Shown here: in pieces, positions 12,871-24,510 of the stretch
Position numbering within the stretch: the first letter of the stretch is position 1
How the letters are laid out: every line of letters begins with the position of its first letter
Source: Parasponia andersonii
Lineage: Eukaryota; Streptophyta; Magnoliopsida; Rosales; Cannabaceae
Direction of reading: 5' to 3'
NCBI GenBank assembly: GCA_002914805.1
Contig: JXTB01000181.1
Span: 99,007 to 163,006, forward strand
Length of the DNA stretch: 64,000 nucleotides
Notes under the pieces: generated by a model
Database searches by the model: none
What the model saw: the letters and a program-made list of their open reading frames with translations, nothing else
What the model was told of the DNA's origin: nothing
Position numbers and translations under genes: made by a program

Positions 12871-14972
12871 CTACATAACTTTTATAGGGAAAAGATAATT
12901 GGAATAAAACAAAAAAGTCGCCACAAATTACACACTTATTTTGCAAGGTAACTCAAACCATACTTAAGCTCCTCGTGAGCAATGCGGTGATATGTCAAAG
13001 CAAAGCCTATGCAACACTGTAATTCGTATTTTTTTTCCCCTTCTCTCTTGAATGTTACCAAGATATGATTAGCGGTACTATTATGTCCAGACTTGCTTAT
13101 TATTTTAATAATTTTTTTATGGAATGTCTAGACTTGCTACAATGGGTATAATTCGCTGGAAATGGTTTTTAGGGGAGATACTATAAATAACGGGATGCTT
13201 TAATAGTGTACAATATTGCAATAGTTTTAAACTATCAATTTAATCATATTTTAACTTACGAGAAAATAACGTAAAACGGCCTTGTATTTCATAATTTTTT
13301 TTTCATGAAATCTCTTGTGTTTCAAACCTATGGGAAAATTCCTTTGACTTTGAATTTTTATTACAAAAAGCATTGCAATTTGGCTATATTTTTTAAAGTT
13401 CGACCTTTGTCATATCATTAAAATTAGTAAAATCGATTGAAATATCAAAATTACCCTTAGTAAATAATAAATTTTTTTAAAAGAATTGTCTGTAATAGTT
13501 TTCAAATAATATTTTAATTTTTTTCAAATGGCCTCATATGTGATAAAATAGTTTCCAAATAATTGTCTATATATTAAAAGCGAAATATAAATCTAAATCT
13601 ACTATCCAATAAGGGTAATTTTGTCATTTTTTTAATTTTCCCAATTTAGTTTATATGAGAATAATAGATTTCAAAAAATTCAAATTACAATGCTTTTGTA
13701 ATAATAATAATAATAATAATAAAACAAGTTCAAGGGAGTTTTTCTATATTTCTTAAAATACATAGGATTTTGCTAAAAAAATTGAAATACAAGATTATTT
13801 TATGAAATTTTCTCTTTAATTTATTTATACAGTAAAACTTCTATAAATTAATATTGTCAGGACCAGGAAAAGTTACTATTTTAAAGATGTTATTTGTTTA
13901 TTGATAAAATTTGATATGTTAATTTATAGATAAACAAATATATATTAATTTAAAAGACTAGTATGAGTTTAATACATGTATATCTTTTTTAAAATGCATG
14001 TTAGATTTATAATATTAAAAATAAAAAACAATCAAAGTTTATGTGTGCATGCAAAGAAATCTAAAATTTAACATATATATGCATACGAGTTTATACGTAT
14101 TATTTATACATAATTAAAATTCTAGAGGTTAATTTGTATAATATATCAAAAAGTTAAGAAGTAAATATACATAAGATAAATATAGTTTTAAAATTTAATA
14201 CTACATAAAATATAGTATCTCAAGATGTTTCATATATATTGAGCATAACCTCTATAAATAGTTATTTGTTTTACTTCTAGAATCCAAATCATTATATATA
14301 GATTTCAAATTATATAAAGAATATATTCTATGCATTACAAAAATTAGAGATGAGACTAAGTTGAATTTAAGTACAAATAATAAGCAAATAACTTTGGATG
14401 CGTTTTGAGAAAAAAAAGACTGAATTAAGAAAATATAAGTCATCTAGAAAAATCTTATTAATATTGTGAATGTTTATGTGTTATTTCTTTTATGTATTAA
14501 ATCAATTATTAATTTATATATTCAATGGGATATAAAGGAACTATAAAAAATATTATATTATACATTTTGCGAGAATAGTAATTTATTACATTGGCCTGAG
14601 TTAGGATCGAAAGATTTTATTATTTAACCAAGATTATTAATTTATCGAACATTCATTTATCAATGTTTTACTGTATATTACCTTTTTAGGGAAATTTGTA
14701 TATTTTTTTGATTTTATGTAATTATAATATGATTTCACATCTAAAAAAATCATACATTCAAATTTCACTAAGGTATTTTCGAGCTAGAAATTTATTCAAA
14801 TGTTAAAATAAAATATTATTGCATTAGAAAAAGCTTAAGTAAAATTGAATCTTTGTAAATTATAACGTTACCATGTAGGTAATAAATATATACATACTGA
14901 ACCACACAACCACACTTAAATCGTAATTCTATTAGCTCAAAAACAATGACAATAAAGAAAGTTTCAATAAAT
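12842..14972. other. AT-rich intergenic DNA, no gene seen
   Basis: Starts with a (TA)n microsatellite (about 12838-12866) and includes an (ATA/TAA)n tract near 13700-13722. No gene or element was recognised. Confidence 0.4.
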
Positions 14973-15115
14973 ATAAAAAGACAATATAAACTAGCAAATA
15001 TTTAACTAAGAATGCATGATTGAAATTTGGAAACAAAGTTTTAAGAAACATAAAAAGACAATATAAATTAGCAAATATTTAACTAAGAATACGTAATTGA
15101 AATTTGGAAACTTTT
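14973..15115. repeat. Direct tandem duplication, period about 77 bp
   Basis: ATAAAAAGACAATATAAA(C/T)TAGCAAATATTTAACTAAGAAT followed by ATTGAAATTTGGAAAC occurs at 14973-15043 and again from 15050, just outside the left end of the chromovirus. The two copies differ at only a few positions. Confidence 0.75.
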
Positions 15116-15250
15116 ATGTATCTATTGAAAAATCCAATTAAAGGGACGGATAAAATAGAAGTATAATAAGAAATTAAACAAAAACATGTCAGAGAAGTAA
15201 AGAATATACTGGAAATAAAAAATACAAAGACGAGAGAATGAGACTAATGC

Positions 15251-17485
15251 TGTCATGACCCGAGGTCGGGATCAATGGCAGAATGAGTATTTTATAAATT
15301 AGAAATATAAAACATAAAATAAAATAAAAAGACTTAATTTATTAAAAATTTTGCTCCGGGGTCTCTAACCTTTGAAAACTTGCCTCAATAAAATATTTAA
15401 TTGAAAATAAAATCTCATAGTTATGCATCATTCATTGAACATAGACCGTAAATAAAACAATTATTTTAATAGTCGTACATCACAAATCATCTTACACTCA
15501 AACACGGATATAAGTAATACAAATCATGTCCAGATTTCATATTCTAATTTATAAATTATAATAAAATCCAAATTCCTACTCAAATTTAAATATTTCACAA
15601 GTCTCGTAGGAATTTTTCAAAATATAAATAAACTAGTTATTCTGCAAATGCCTCGATCTAGCTCTTCTGATCCAAATTACACTGAATGCTACTTGAGGGG
15701 AAGAAAGGGAGTGAGCTAATACCTAATAGAGAGTCAATTACAAGTTCTTACATATATATAAAATATACTCATGTTAAAGGTTCTGCATGGTTAGTATTCC
15801 ATTCAAAACAGTTCACAAAACTCAAGTAGAAATCATAGTCCAATGGTTCAAACATTTCAAACCATTGTAACATCCATCAAAACTACTAAATATCCATTCA
15901 AGCCAACATATAACCATGTATGCAATCATGATATCCGAAGTGTCCTAACGGATCACTCGTAAGTTTGAATCACCTAAAGAGGCGCTGTAAGTTCGATCAC
16001 CCGATGTGGGGAATCGTAAGTCTGATCACCTTATGTGGGACATCATAAGTCCGATCACCCAATGTAGGGCATCGTAAATGTGTGAATGTATGAAAATTTT
16101 ATATGAATGATAGGATAAGGATATACCACATTTCTACAAAATCTCAAAATAATCATGCAGTATTCTTTAATCAAATCATTTCCAGTCCTCAAAACTGAAA
16201 TCTCAAACTATTTTGGATTTTCTAAAAATTTCGGCATTACAACAACTATTTTCTATCAAAACCCAAAAATCTAATTTCCTGTAGAAAACAATCCAAAATA
16301 GTATATATGACACTCTAACCAGTGTGACGTATCTCCTAGGTAGTTTATATCTTAAATCAGGTCAAAAATGGACATAAACACAATTTTTATAAATTATTTC
16401 ACGAAATTCTATATTTATTAAAAATATATAAAATTCATAAATTAAATTAATTTTAAAATCAAGTAATCGAATCCCTACCTTAATCGAGCATCCAACTAGC
16501 ATTACAAGGCTATGGAGAAAATTTGATGTCGTTTGAGTGTCGTTTGGAAGATAGGACGTCGTTTTCAAAACTTTGGTTCCTTGGTTTGAAAACTTGATTT
16601 TCAAACGGAGCTTCAATTCATAAAACAGACTTCACTACTGAATTCAAAACAACCAAAAACCCTAGGTTAGACATATAATTTGTCAAAATTGGATGCGGGC
16701 CCCAACGACACGCAAATCGAGACAAATCTGAGGTGTTCGATTTTGTTATTTGGGCCCGTTTCGGAACATAGTCAATATATATCTCATTTTTCACCATTTT
16801 CAATGTAGATTTCAAAAATGATATTAGTTTTAAAATCTAACAGTTCGATCAAAAAGTTAATTTCAAAACTAATTACACACAAAATTGTCCAACGAAATTA
16901 AAATCAAACAGAAAAAAATTGAGACACGAAGTACTTATCACCAGATTGTCCATGAGAAGACGAGTCCACAGCGACCAGTTTTGCAGCGAACGGTGGCCGG
17001 AATCAGGTTCGGCAAGCAAAACCAACAGCAGTGTTTTCTGCATTTTTTCGGCGATCGGCGGCTCCGACGGGGCTGGTTCTAGCGGCGGAAGTTTTATCCG
17101 GCAGCTGGGCGTCAACGTCAATCGGTGGCGCGGGGCAACTACGGCCGGAGATAGCTCAACGGAGCTTCACCGGATTTCGGGTTTTGAGTTTTGCTCCGAG
17201 GACCAAATCGAAAAAGAAAGAGAAAATGCGGGGATTTATGGGCAATTTTCGTAACTGTAGTGCCGCATGTCAGCTTTTGGTTAATTGGGCACTATAATTG
17301 CACTTGGACCCAATTTTCTGAAAATTTTCTCAAAAACGCCCTTGAATAATTATATTTTTACCCCAATTTTCAAACTTTTCTTACATTTTTGCCCAAATGA
17401 ACCTAGACCCAAATCCGTCCAAGTTCATCCTTTTTTTTTGGGTCAAAAGACCAATTTGTCCTTACAATTTTTATAGGATTTCACA
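15251..17485 (-). repeat. 3' LTR of the chromovirus
   Basis: 2235 bp, aligning along its whole length with the right LTR (2243 bp). Both hold the AAACGACGTCGTTT-like region, the GC-rich 16.9-17.2 kb block and a block of 28-29-bp repeats. The short frames within it (for example 16362-16616 and 16873-17121) recur in the other LTR because the LTRs are copies, not because they are genes. Confidence 0.92.
15959..16073. repeat. 28-29-bp tandem repeats inside the 3' LTR
   Basis: Four units of the form GTAAGTYYGATCACCYRATGTGGGRMATC start at 15959, 15987, 16016 and 16045. The same array is in the other LTR at 22971-23085, so it was present in the element before it inserted here. Confidence 0.85.
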
Positions 17486-17500
17486 TGCTTCCCTCTTTAA
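17486..17500 (-). other. Polypurine tract of the chromovirus
   Basis: The minus strand reads TTTAAAGAGGGAAGCA directly before the 3' LTR start (TGTGAAATCC). A purine-rich stretch at this position primes plus-strand DNA synthesis in LTR elements. Confidence 0.75.
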
Positions 17501-17579
17501 ATAAATTTCGTCCTGAAATTCAAGTACAAGGCATACACTCAAAGTACAACTTCAAGTTAAAAATTAAATAAGTGAGGGT

Positions 17580-18009
17580 ATTTTTTATACATCTCTGTCT
17601 CGAGTTCCCAAGTGGCTTCCTCTTCCTTATGGTGATTCCAAAGAATTTTGACAAGTGAAATTTCTCTATTGCGAAGCACTTTGAGTTCTCTTCCCATTAT
17701 TCGAATTGGTTGCTCTTCATAAGTACATTCTCTTGAATTGGTATCTTCACGTATTGAATTACATGAGATGGATCAGGAACATATTTCCTCAGTATTGAAA
17801 CATGAAAGACATTGTGCACATGGTCCAACTGTGATGGTAAGTCCAATCGATATGCTACTAGCCCAATTCTTGCAGTAATCATAATTGGCCCAATATATCT
17901 TGGAGCTAATTTTCCTTTAACTCCAAATCTAGTAACTCCGTGCCTTGGTGTAACCTTTAGAAACACTTGGTCACCAATGTCAAACTCTACTTCTCATCTC
18001 AAGGGATAT
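17580..18009 (-). pseudogene. Integrase C-terminal region and chromodomain relic
   Basis: The frame at 17697-17966 gives a typical gypsy integrase tail: VFLKVTPRHGVTRFG, KLAPRYIGPI, YRLDLP, and HNVFHVSILRKY. It stops at 17697, but the same reading continues past the stop with LRNREISLVKILW and HHKEEEATWELE. That is the core of a type-I chromodomain, with the aromatic W and the EEATWE motif. Chromodomains of chromoviruses are thought to steer integration to modified histones. At least one in-frame stop separates the two parts, so no functional protein can be made. Confidence 0.82.
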
Positions 18010-18818
18010 GCATAACTCTTTTGACGACTCTGAACAACCTTAAGTCTTTCTCTTATCATATTGACCTTATCAGTAGCCTCTTGTATCAATTCTGGCCCAA
18101 GAATAACTCGCTCCTCTGCGTCAATCCAACACAAGGGCGACCTATATGGTCTACCATATAATACCTTCTATAGAGCCATACCCAAACTGGTTTGGTAGCT
18201 GTTGTTATATGCAAACTCCACTAATGACAAATGATCATCCCGGCTTCCACCAAAGTCCAGTATACATGAGCGAAGCATATCCTCTAGAATCTAAATTGCT
18301 CTCTCAGATTGGCCATCTGTCTGTAGGTGATGAGCTATACTAAGATTTAGTTCAGTTCCCAAAGCTTTCTGTAAAGCTCTCCAAAACTTGGATGTAAATC
18401 TTGGATCTCTATAAGAAACTATGCTGGAAGGCACTTCATGTAAACAAACAATGTGATCCACATAAAGACAACTAAGTCTGTTAAGAGAAAAGTCAATTCG
18501 AATTGGTATAAAATGAGCAGTTTTAGTCATTCGATCAATAATTACCCAAATTACATCATTTTTCTTTTGAGTTCTCGACAATCCCGTTACAAAATCCATA
18601 GTGATCTTATCCCATTTCTATTCTGGAATAGGCAGTGGCTGAAGTAATCCAGCTGGTCTTTGATGTTCTGCTTTTACTTGTTGACAGATTATATACTTAG
18701 CCACAAAAGTAGCTACGTCTCGTTTCATGCCTTTCCACCAATATTGTCTCTTTAAGTCATAGTACATCTTAGTACTATCAGGACGTACTGCAAACTTAGA
18801 TTTGTGAGCTTCAGTCAA
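18010..18818 (-). pseudogene. Integrase zinc-binding and catalytic core relic
   Basis: The frame at 18618-18818 matches the N-terminal HHCC zinc-binding region (EAHKSKFAVRPDSTKMYYDLK, WWKGMKRDVA, and ICQQVKAEHQ where one expected Cys of the CxxC pair is replaced). After a stop, 18291-18599 carries the catalytic core: the first Asp in MDFVTGL, the second in YRDPRF, and the Glu in TDGQSER, giving a recognisable D,D,E set. Downstream text (EFAYNNSY, YGRPYRSPLCW) continues the core with more stops. The integrase inserts element cDNA into the chromosome, but this copy is broken at several places. Confidence 0.88.
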
Positions 18819-18874
18819 GATGTCTCTCGAAGGTGTGGATTAGCTACAACTAACTTTCCATTAAATAGTACAAA

Positions 18875-20300
18875 TCATTCTCTATTAGTACTCCAGCTAT
18901 CTAGTTGTTCACTATTCTGAAGTTGGTTCCAAATTTTCTTTAATTCTTGATCTTGCCATTGACTTTGTTGAGCTACTTGAAGAAGTGAAGGAGTAGCCAC
19001 TACATTGCTAACACAAGCAACATTGTTTCTCTCGGAATACTCCAAATTATAATCACCAATAGTGACTGAATTTTTCCACTCTTCAAGTATCAAAGAAGCA
19101 AGCATACCATGAGATTTACGGCTCAAGGTATCTGCTACCATATTTGCCTTTCCAAGGTGATACTAAAGATTGAAATCATAATCCTCTATATATTTAATCC
19201 ATCTTCTCTGTCTCAAATTCAAGTCTCGTTGGCTGAAGAGATATTTCAAACTCTTGTGATCATAGTAAATATCAAACTTAACTCCATACAAGTAACATCT
19301 CTAGATCTTGAGAGCAAATATTACAACCGCTAATTCTAGATCATGAGCAGGATAATTCTTTTCATGAGGTTTCAATTGACTAGAAGCATAAGCTACAACC
19401 CGGCTATTTTGCATTAAAACACATCCCAATCCTAGACAAGAAGTGTCTGTGTACACCACATATGGTTCATTACTGTCAAGGACAATCAGAATAGGTGTGG
19501 TTGTCAGTTTTTCCTTCAATTTCATGAATGATGTGTCACACTCGTCATTCCAAGCAAACTTAACATCTTTCCTCATTAACTTGGTTAAAGACAAAGTAAT
19601 ATTCGAGAAGTTTTCCACAAACCAACGATAATAACCAGCTAAACCAAGGAAATTCTGCACCTCAGTAATATTTCTCAGTCGTTCCCATCCTAGAATAGAC
19701 TCTATCTTAGACAGATCAACTGAGATACCATTTTGAGAAATCACATGGCCCAAAAATTTAACTTCTATCATCCAGAAATTATATTTCGATCTCTTGACAT
19801 ATAACTGATGATCTCTCAAAGTCTGAAGCATGGTCCTTAAATGTTCAACATGTTCTTCCCGAGCCTTAGAATAAATCAAAATGTCGTCAATAAACACAAC
19901 CATGAATTTATCCAAATAAGGCCTCAAGATTCTTTTCATAAGGTCCATGAACGCTGCAGGTGTATTCGTCAATCTGAAAGGCATAACCAGAAACTCAAAA
20001 TGACCATATCGAGTCCTAAATGCAGTTTTCAGTATGTTTTCTTTACGAATCTTCAGTTGGTGATACCCAGATCTCAAGTCTATCTTTGAAAAGAATTTGG
20101 ATCACTGAGTTGGTCAAACAACTCGTCAATTCTTGGCAAAGGATATTTGTTCTTTATTGTAAGCTGGTTTAGCTTTCTATAGTCCACAAAAAGTCTGAGT
20201 GTACCATCAGCTTTCTTGGCAAAGAGAACTGGAGCACCCCAAGATGAGGTACTACTCCTGATGAACCCTTTTGATATTAGGTCATCTAGTTATTCCCTTA
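18875..20300 (-). pseudogene. Reverse transcriptase and RNase H relic
   Basis: The longest surviving frame, 19301-20077 (258 residues), covers most of the RT and the start of RNase H. It has GYHQLKI, F(R/L)[13 protein letters not shown], and the catalytic FIDD box at residues 62-65. VVYTDTS supplies the first RNase H Asp, and [16 protein letters not shown] follows. Upstream of the frame, 20080-20300 still reads [11 protein letters not shown] and [26 protein letters not shown], separated by a frameshift. Downstream, 18875-19141 holds the RNase H C-terminus (VADTLSRKSHG) after a stop. The enzyme copies element RNA into DNA. In this copy it is interrupted at least three times. Confidence 0.92.
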
Positions 20301-20325
20301 ATTCAGTCATCTCTACAAGGGCCAT

Positions 20326-20904
20326 TCAATAAGCGGGAATAGAAACTAGTTGAGTTCCAGAAACTAAGTCGATACAGAATTCAATCTCTCTGTCAGGTGG
20401 TAATTCAGGTAAATCCTCTGAAAAGACATCAAAAAATTCACTAACCACTGATATCCATTGGTATTTATCGATAATTCCTATCTCTCTATCAATGGTGAAT
20501 AAGCTTCCATAACATTCTAATTTCTTTCTCTCACTAATACTTGCTCTCAGGAGAGGATTGAGGCTTATTGGATTCAAACCAGCTTGATACACAACTAAAT
20601 AACCATCTTCAGTATGAAGAGTCACCTTTTTTCTATGACAATCCACTATTGCTCTATATTTGGACAACCAGTCCATACCAAGAATTACATCAAATTGGTT
20701 CATAGGTATCACAATTAAAGTAACTAATAACTCATATCCATCAATGATGATAGAACAAGAGTTGCATATAGTAGACACACCATTGACATTTCCCAGAGGA
20801 GTATCAAAATTCAAAGTAGGATCAAAGATTTTAGATTTTAAACCCAACATGTTAGCAAATGACAAAGATATAAAGGAATGTGATGCACCGGTATCAAATA
20901 ACAC
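20326..20904 (-). pseudogene. Retropepsin (aspartic protease) and linker to RT
   Basis: A 192-residue frame begins with LFDTGASHSFIS, where DTGA is the aspartic-protease active site, followed by VILGMDWLSKY and DCHRKKV. This is the standard Tekay/Del protease. It then runs to the linker FSEDLPELPPDREIEFCIDLV, which normally leads into the RT, and is cut off by a stop at 20326. The protease itself appears intact, but the polyprotein is not. Confidence 0.9.
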
Positions 20905-21269
20905 GTGAGCTCAAGAGTGATAAAGTAAGATCATACCATCAACCACTCTAGTTCCAGGCTGATCATATACCTCTGTCTCGATGACTGCATAGGTTTGAGC
21001 TTCCCCTTTACTTTCTTTCCTCTGCCTCTGCCCGGATGACTACTATTAGATCCAGAAGTACTACTGTAGGACTGCCCATAACCTCATTGTATTCCAGATT
21101 CCTGAGGTGTTTGGCGTCCTGTGGTGAAGGTAGAACCCTGAGGATGATATTGGTGCTGAACAGGAGAGTTAAAAGTCGGAGCTGAGCTCTAGAAATGAGC
21201 AGGCCTAGTTTGCTGACTAGGGATGGACATCAGAGTTGCTTGACTCCCCTGTAGTCATCTGGTGGTCAG

Positions 21270-22120
21270 TGAAGGAGTCTGCAAAAGCTGAGGGCAATTC
21301 TTCTAAAATGGCTCTATTGACCACAGTAGTGGCAGGAATACGGAGTAAAATGCTCACTTCTTGTTGAAACAAATCTGCCACTGTGCCCACTGCTCTATGA
21401 ACCCTGTCCTTGCCATCGACCCTTTTTCATTTTTCGGTCTATAGCTTTTTCCTTATATCCACTAGTAGTTCCTCTAGCATTAATCAACGTAGCTTCAATT
21501 CTCTGAGTTGTACCATAAGCCTCAATAAGGGTAGTAATTGGAAATGACTCTGATCTGGTGCGAATTTCTGGCCTTAAGTTGGTTCTAAAATGAACCACTT
21601 GCAGTCTCGAATGGTTTCCCGGTGTATGAGCATACTGGGAGAGTCCCACAAACCTCGTATAGTATTCATCAATAGTCATACTACCTTGGCACAAGATATT
21701 GTACTGTTTTAGCATCTCATTAACATGGTCGTCATAGGCATACTGTCCTCTCAACAGTTCATCAAACTATTCCCAAGTCATAGTGGTAGTGTCATGAGTC
21801 AACTTTATAGTGTTCCACCAATGATCAGCAGCATCCTGAAGCAAGTACATTGCAAAGCCCACTCTAAACTCTGCTGGTACTATAAAGGTATCAAATTTCT
21901 TCTGAACTTCCCTAAGCCATCTCAGTGTAGTTGCGGGATCGTGTTCGCCATAAAAGTTCGGTGGGTTCAGCTTAGTAAAATCCCTGAAGCTTTTAGATCA
22001 GGTATCCTCTACATAGCTTGTTGAAGAGCATCAACAATATTAAAAGCAAGAAGGTCTTACAGTGGAGGAGCATCTTGTTCTCTCTCAGGTTGAGTTATTC
22101 TTCTTCTTGGAGGCATTTTC
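21270..22120 (-). pseudogene. gag relic of the chromovirus
   Basis: Starts with MPPRRR at about 22118, the usual first residues of Tekay-type Gag. A stop follows within 20 codons, and a frameshift leads to DFTKLNPPNFYGE, the conserved start of the Gag domain. The frame at 21395-21754 continues (RGQYAYDDHVNEMLKQYN, SMTIDEYYTRFVGLSQYAH). Near 21290-21335 a degraded zinc knuckle (CHYCG, stop, SHFRR) is visible. Gag forms the particle that packages element RNA. The broken reading frame makes this copy non-functional. Confidence 0.85.
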
Positions 22121-22242
22121 TTGATCTATATTTCAATATATCTAACGTATTAGTAAGATGATGATTTTGTACAACCTATGTAAAAGAAATGTCCAATCTA
22201 GTTTAATGAGTGACACAATCTGAGTATTTTAAATTAAAACCT

Positions 22243-22254
22243 GGCTCTGATACC
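22243..22254 (-). other. Primer-binding site, tRNA-iMet type
   Basis: The minus strand reads GGTATCAGAGCC starting 8 bases inside the 5' LTR boundary, matching the 3' end of plant initiator methionine tRNA except at the first base. This tRNA primes minus-strand DNA synthesis in most chromoviruses. Confidence 0.9.
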
Positions 22255-22262
22255 GAAATTTC

Positions 22263-24505
22263 TGTCACAACCCGAGGCTGGAGTCAATAGAAGAATGAGT
22301 ATTTCATAAATTAGAAATACTAAAAAAAAATAATAATAAAAAGACTCAATTCTTTCAAAATTTTGCCTCGGGGTCTTTAACCTTTCAAAATTGGCCTCAA
22401 TAAAATATTTAATTAGAAATAAAATCCCACAGTTATGTATCACTCTTTGAATATAGACCGTAAATAAAACAATTGTTTTAATAGTCATACATCACAAATA
22501 ATCTCACACTCAAACACAGACATAAGTAATACAAACAATGTCCAGATTTCATATTCTAATTTATAAAGTATAATGAAATCCAAATTCCAACTCAAATTTA
22601 AATATTTCACAAGTCTCGTAGGAATTTACCAAAATATAAATAAACTAATTATTCTGCAAATGCCTCGATCAAGCTCTTCTGATCCAAATTACACTGACTA
22701 CCACTTGAGGGGAAGAAAGGGAGTGAGCTAATGCCCAGTAGAGAGTCGATTACAACTTCTTACATATATATAAAATATACTCATATTAAAGGTTCTGCAT
22801 GGTTAGTATTCTATTCAAAACAATTCACAAAACTCAAGTAGAAATCATAGTCCAATGGTTCAAACATTTCAAACCATTGTAACATCCATCAAAACTACTA
22901 CATATCCATTCAAGCCAACATATAACCATGTATGCAATCATGATGCCCGAAGTGTCCTAATGGATCACTCGTAAGTCCGAGACACCTAAAGAGGCGCCGT
23001 AAGTTCGATCACCCGATGTGGGGCATCGTAAGTCCGATCACCCTACGTGGGACATCGTAAGTCTGATCACTCAATGTAGGGCATCGTAAATGTGTGAATG
23101 TATGAAAATTTTATATGAATGATAGGATAAGGATATACCACATTTCCATAAAATCTCAAAATAACCATGCAGTATTCTTTAATCAAATCATTTCTAGTCC
23201 TCAAAACTAAGTTCTCAAACTATTTTGGATTTTCTATAAATTTCGGAATTACAACAACTATTTTCTATCAAAATCCAAAAATCTAATTTCCTGCAGAAAA
23301 TAATCCAAAATAGTATATATGACAAGCCAACTAGTGTGACGTGTCTCCTAGGCAGTTTATGTCTTAAATCAGATCAAAAATGAACATAAACACAATTTTT
23401 ATAAATTATTTCACGAAATTCTATATTTATTGAAAATATATAAAATTCATAAATTAAATTAATTTTAGAATCAAGTAATCGAATCCCTACCTCAATCGAG
23501 CATCCAACTAGTGTTACAAGGCTATGGAGAAAATTTGGCATCGTTTGGGTGTCGTTTAGAAGAGCGGACGTCGTTTTCGAAACTTTGGTTCCTTGGTTTG
23601 AAAACTTGATTTTTAAACGAAGCTTCAATTCATGAAACGAACTTCACCACTGAACTCAGAACAACCAAAAACCCTAAGGTAGACATATAACTTGCCAAAT
23701 TTGGATGCGGGCCCCCACGACACGCAAATCGAGGCAAATTTGAGCAGTCCGATTTCATTTTTCGGGTCCGTTTCGGAACATAGTCAATATATATCTCATT
23801 TTCCACCATTTTTATTATAGATTCCAAAAATGATATTAGTTTTAAAATGTAACGGTCCGTTCGAAAAGTTAATTTCAAAACTAATTACACACAAAATTAT
23901 CCAACAAAATTAAAATCAAACAGAGAAAAATTGAGACATGAGGTACCTACAACCAGATTGTCTGTGAGGAGACGAGTCCACGGCAACCAGTTTCGCAGCA
24001 AACGGTGGCCGGAATCAGCTTCGGCAAGCAAAAATATCCGCGGTGTTTTCTGCATTTTTCCGGCGATCGACGGCTCCAACGGGGCTGGTTCTAGTGGCAG
24101 AAATTTCGTCCGGCAGCTGGGCATCGACGCCGATCAGTGGCAAGGGACAGCGACAGCTGGAGGTAGCTCAATGGAGCTTCGCCGGATTTCGGATTTTGAG
24201 TTTTGCTCCGGAGACCATATCGAAAAAGAAAGAGAAAATGCGGGGATTCATAGGCAATTTTCGTAACTGTAGCACCATGTGTCAATTTCTGGTTAATTGG
24301 GCACTGTTTTGCTTATTTGTATTTGGCCCAATTTTCTGAAAATTTTCTCAAAAAATCCTTGAATAATTACATTTTTACCCTAATTTTCAAACTTTTCTTA
24401 CATTTTTGTCCAAATGAATCTAGACCCAAATCTGTCCAACTTCATCCTTTTTTTTTTCAGGTCAAAAGACCAATTTTTCCTTACAATTTTGTATGGGATT
24501 TCACA
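22263..24505 (-). repeat. 5' LTR of the chromovirus
   Basis: 2243 bp. The right-hand copy, upstream of gag in the element's own orientation, so it would contain the promoter. It carries the same internal 28-29-bp repeat array (22971-23085) as the other LTR. Substitutions relative to the 3' LTR are spread along the length, indicating an old insertion. Confidence 0.92.
22971..23085. repeat. 28-29-bp tandem repeats inside the 5' LTR
   Basis: Units start at 22971, 22999, 23028 and 23057, with the form GTAAGTYYGATCACYYRATGTRGGRCATC. Same register as the array in the other LTR. Confidence 0.85.
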
Positions 24506-24510
24506 AATGC

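Larger units (their letters stand above)
15251..24505 (-). mobile_element. Complete but inactive Ty3/gypsy chromovirus (Tekay/Del-like)
   Basis: A 9255-bp LTR retrotransposon in minus orientation. The LTRs (15251-17485 and 22263-24505) both begin TGTCA and end TTTCACA. The 5-bp target duplication AATGC flanks the whole element (15246-15250 and 24506-24510). The primer-binding site is complementary to the initiator methionine tRNA (22243-22254), and a polypurine tract (17486-17500) abuts the left LTR. The internal order on the minus strand is gag, protease, reverse transcriptase, RNase H, integrase, chromodomain, which defines a chromovirus. All coding parts carry stops or frameshifts, and the LTRs differ at many positions, so the insertion is old and cannot move by itself. 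Confidence 0.93.

Noticed and set aside
16362..17300. Several frames repeated at 23374-24340
   Set aside because: These are copies of the same chromovirus LTR sequence, not a gene pair.
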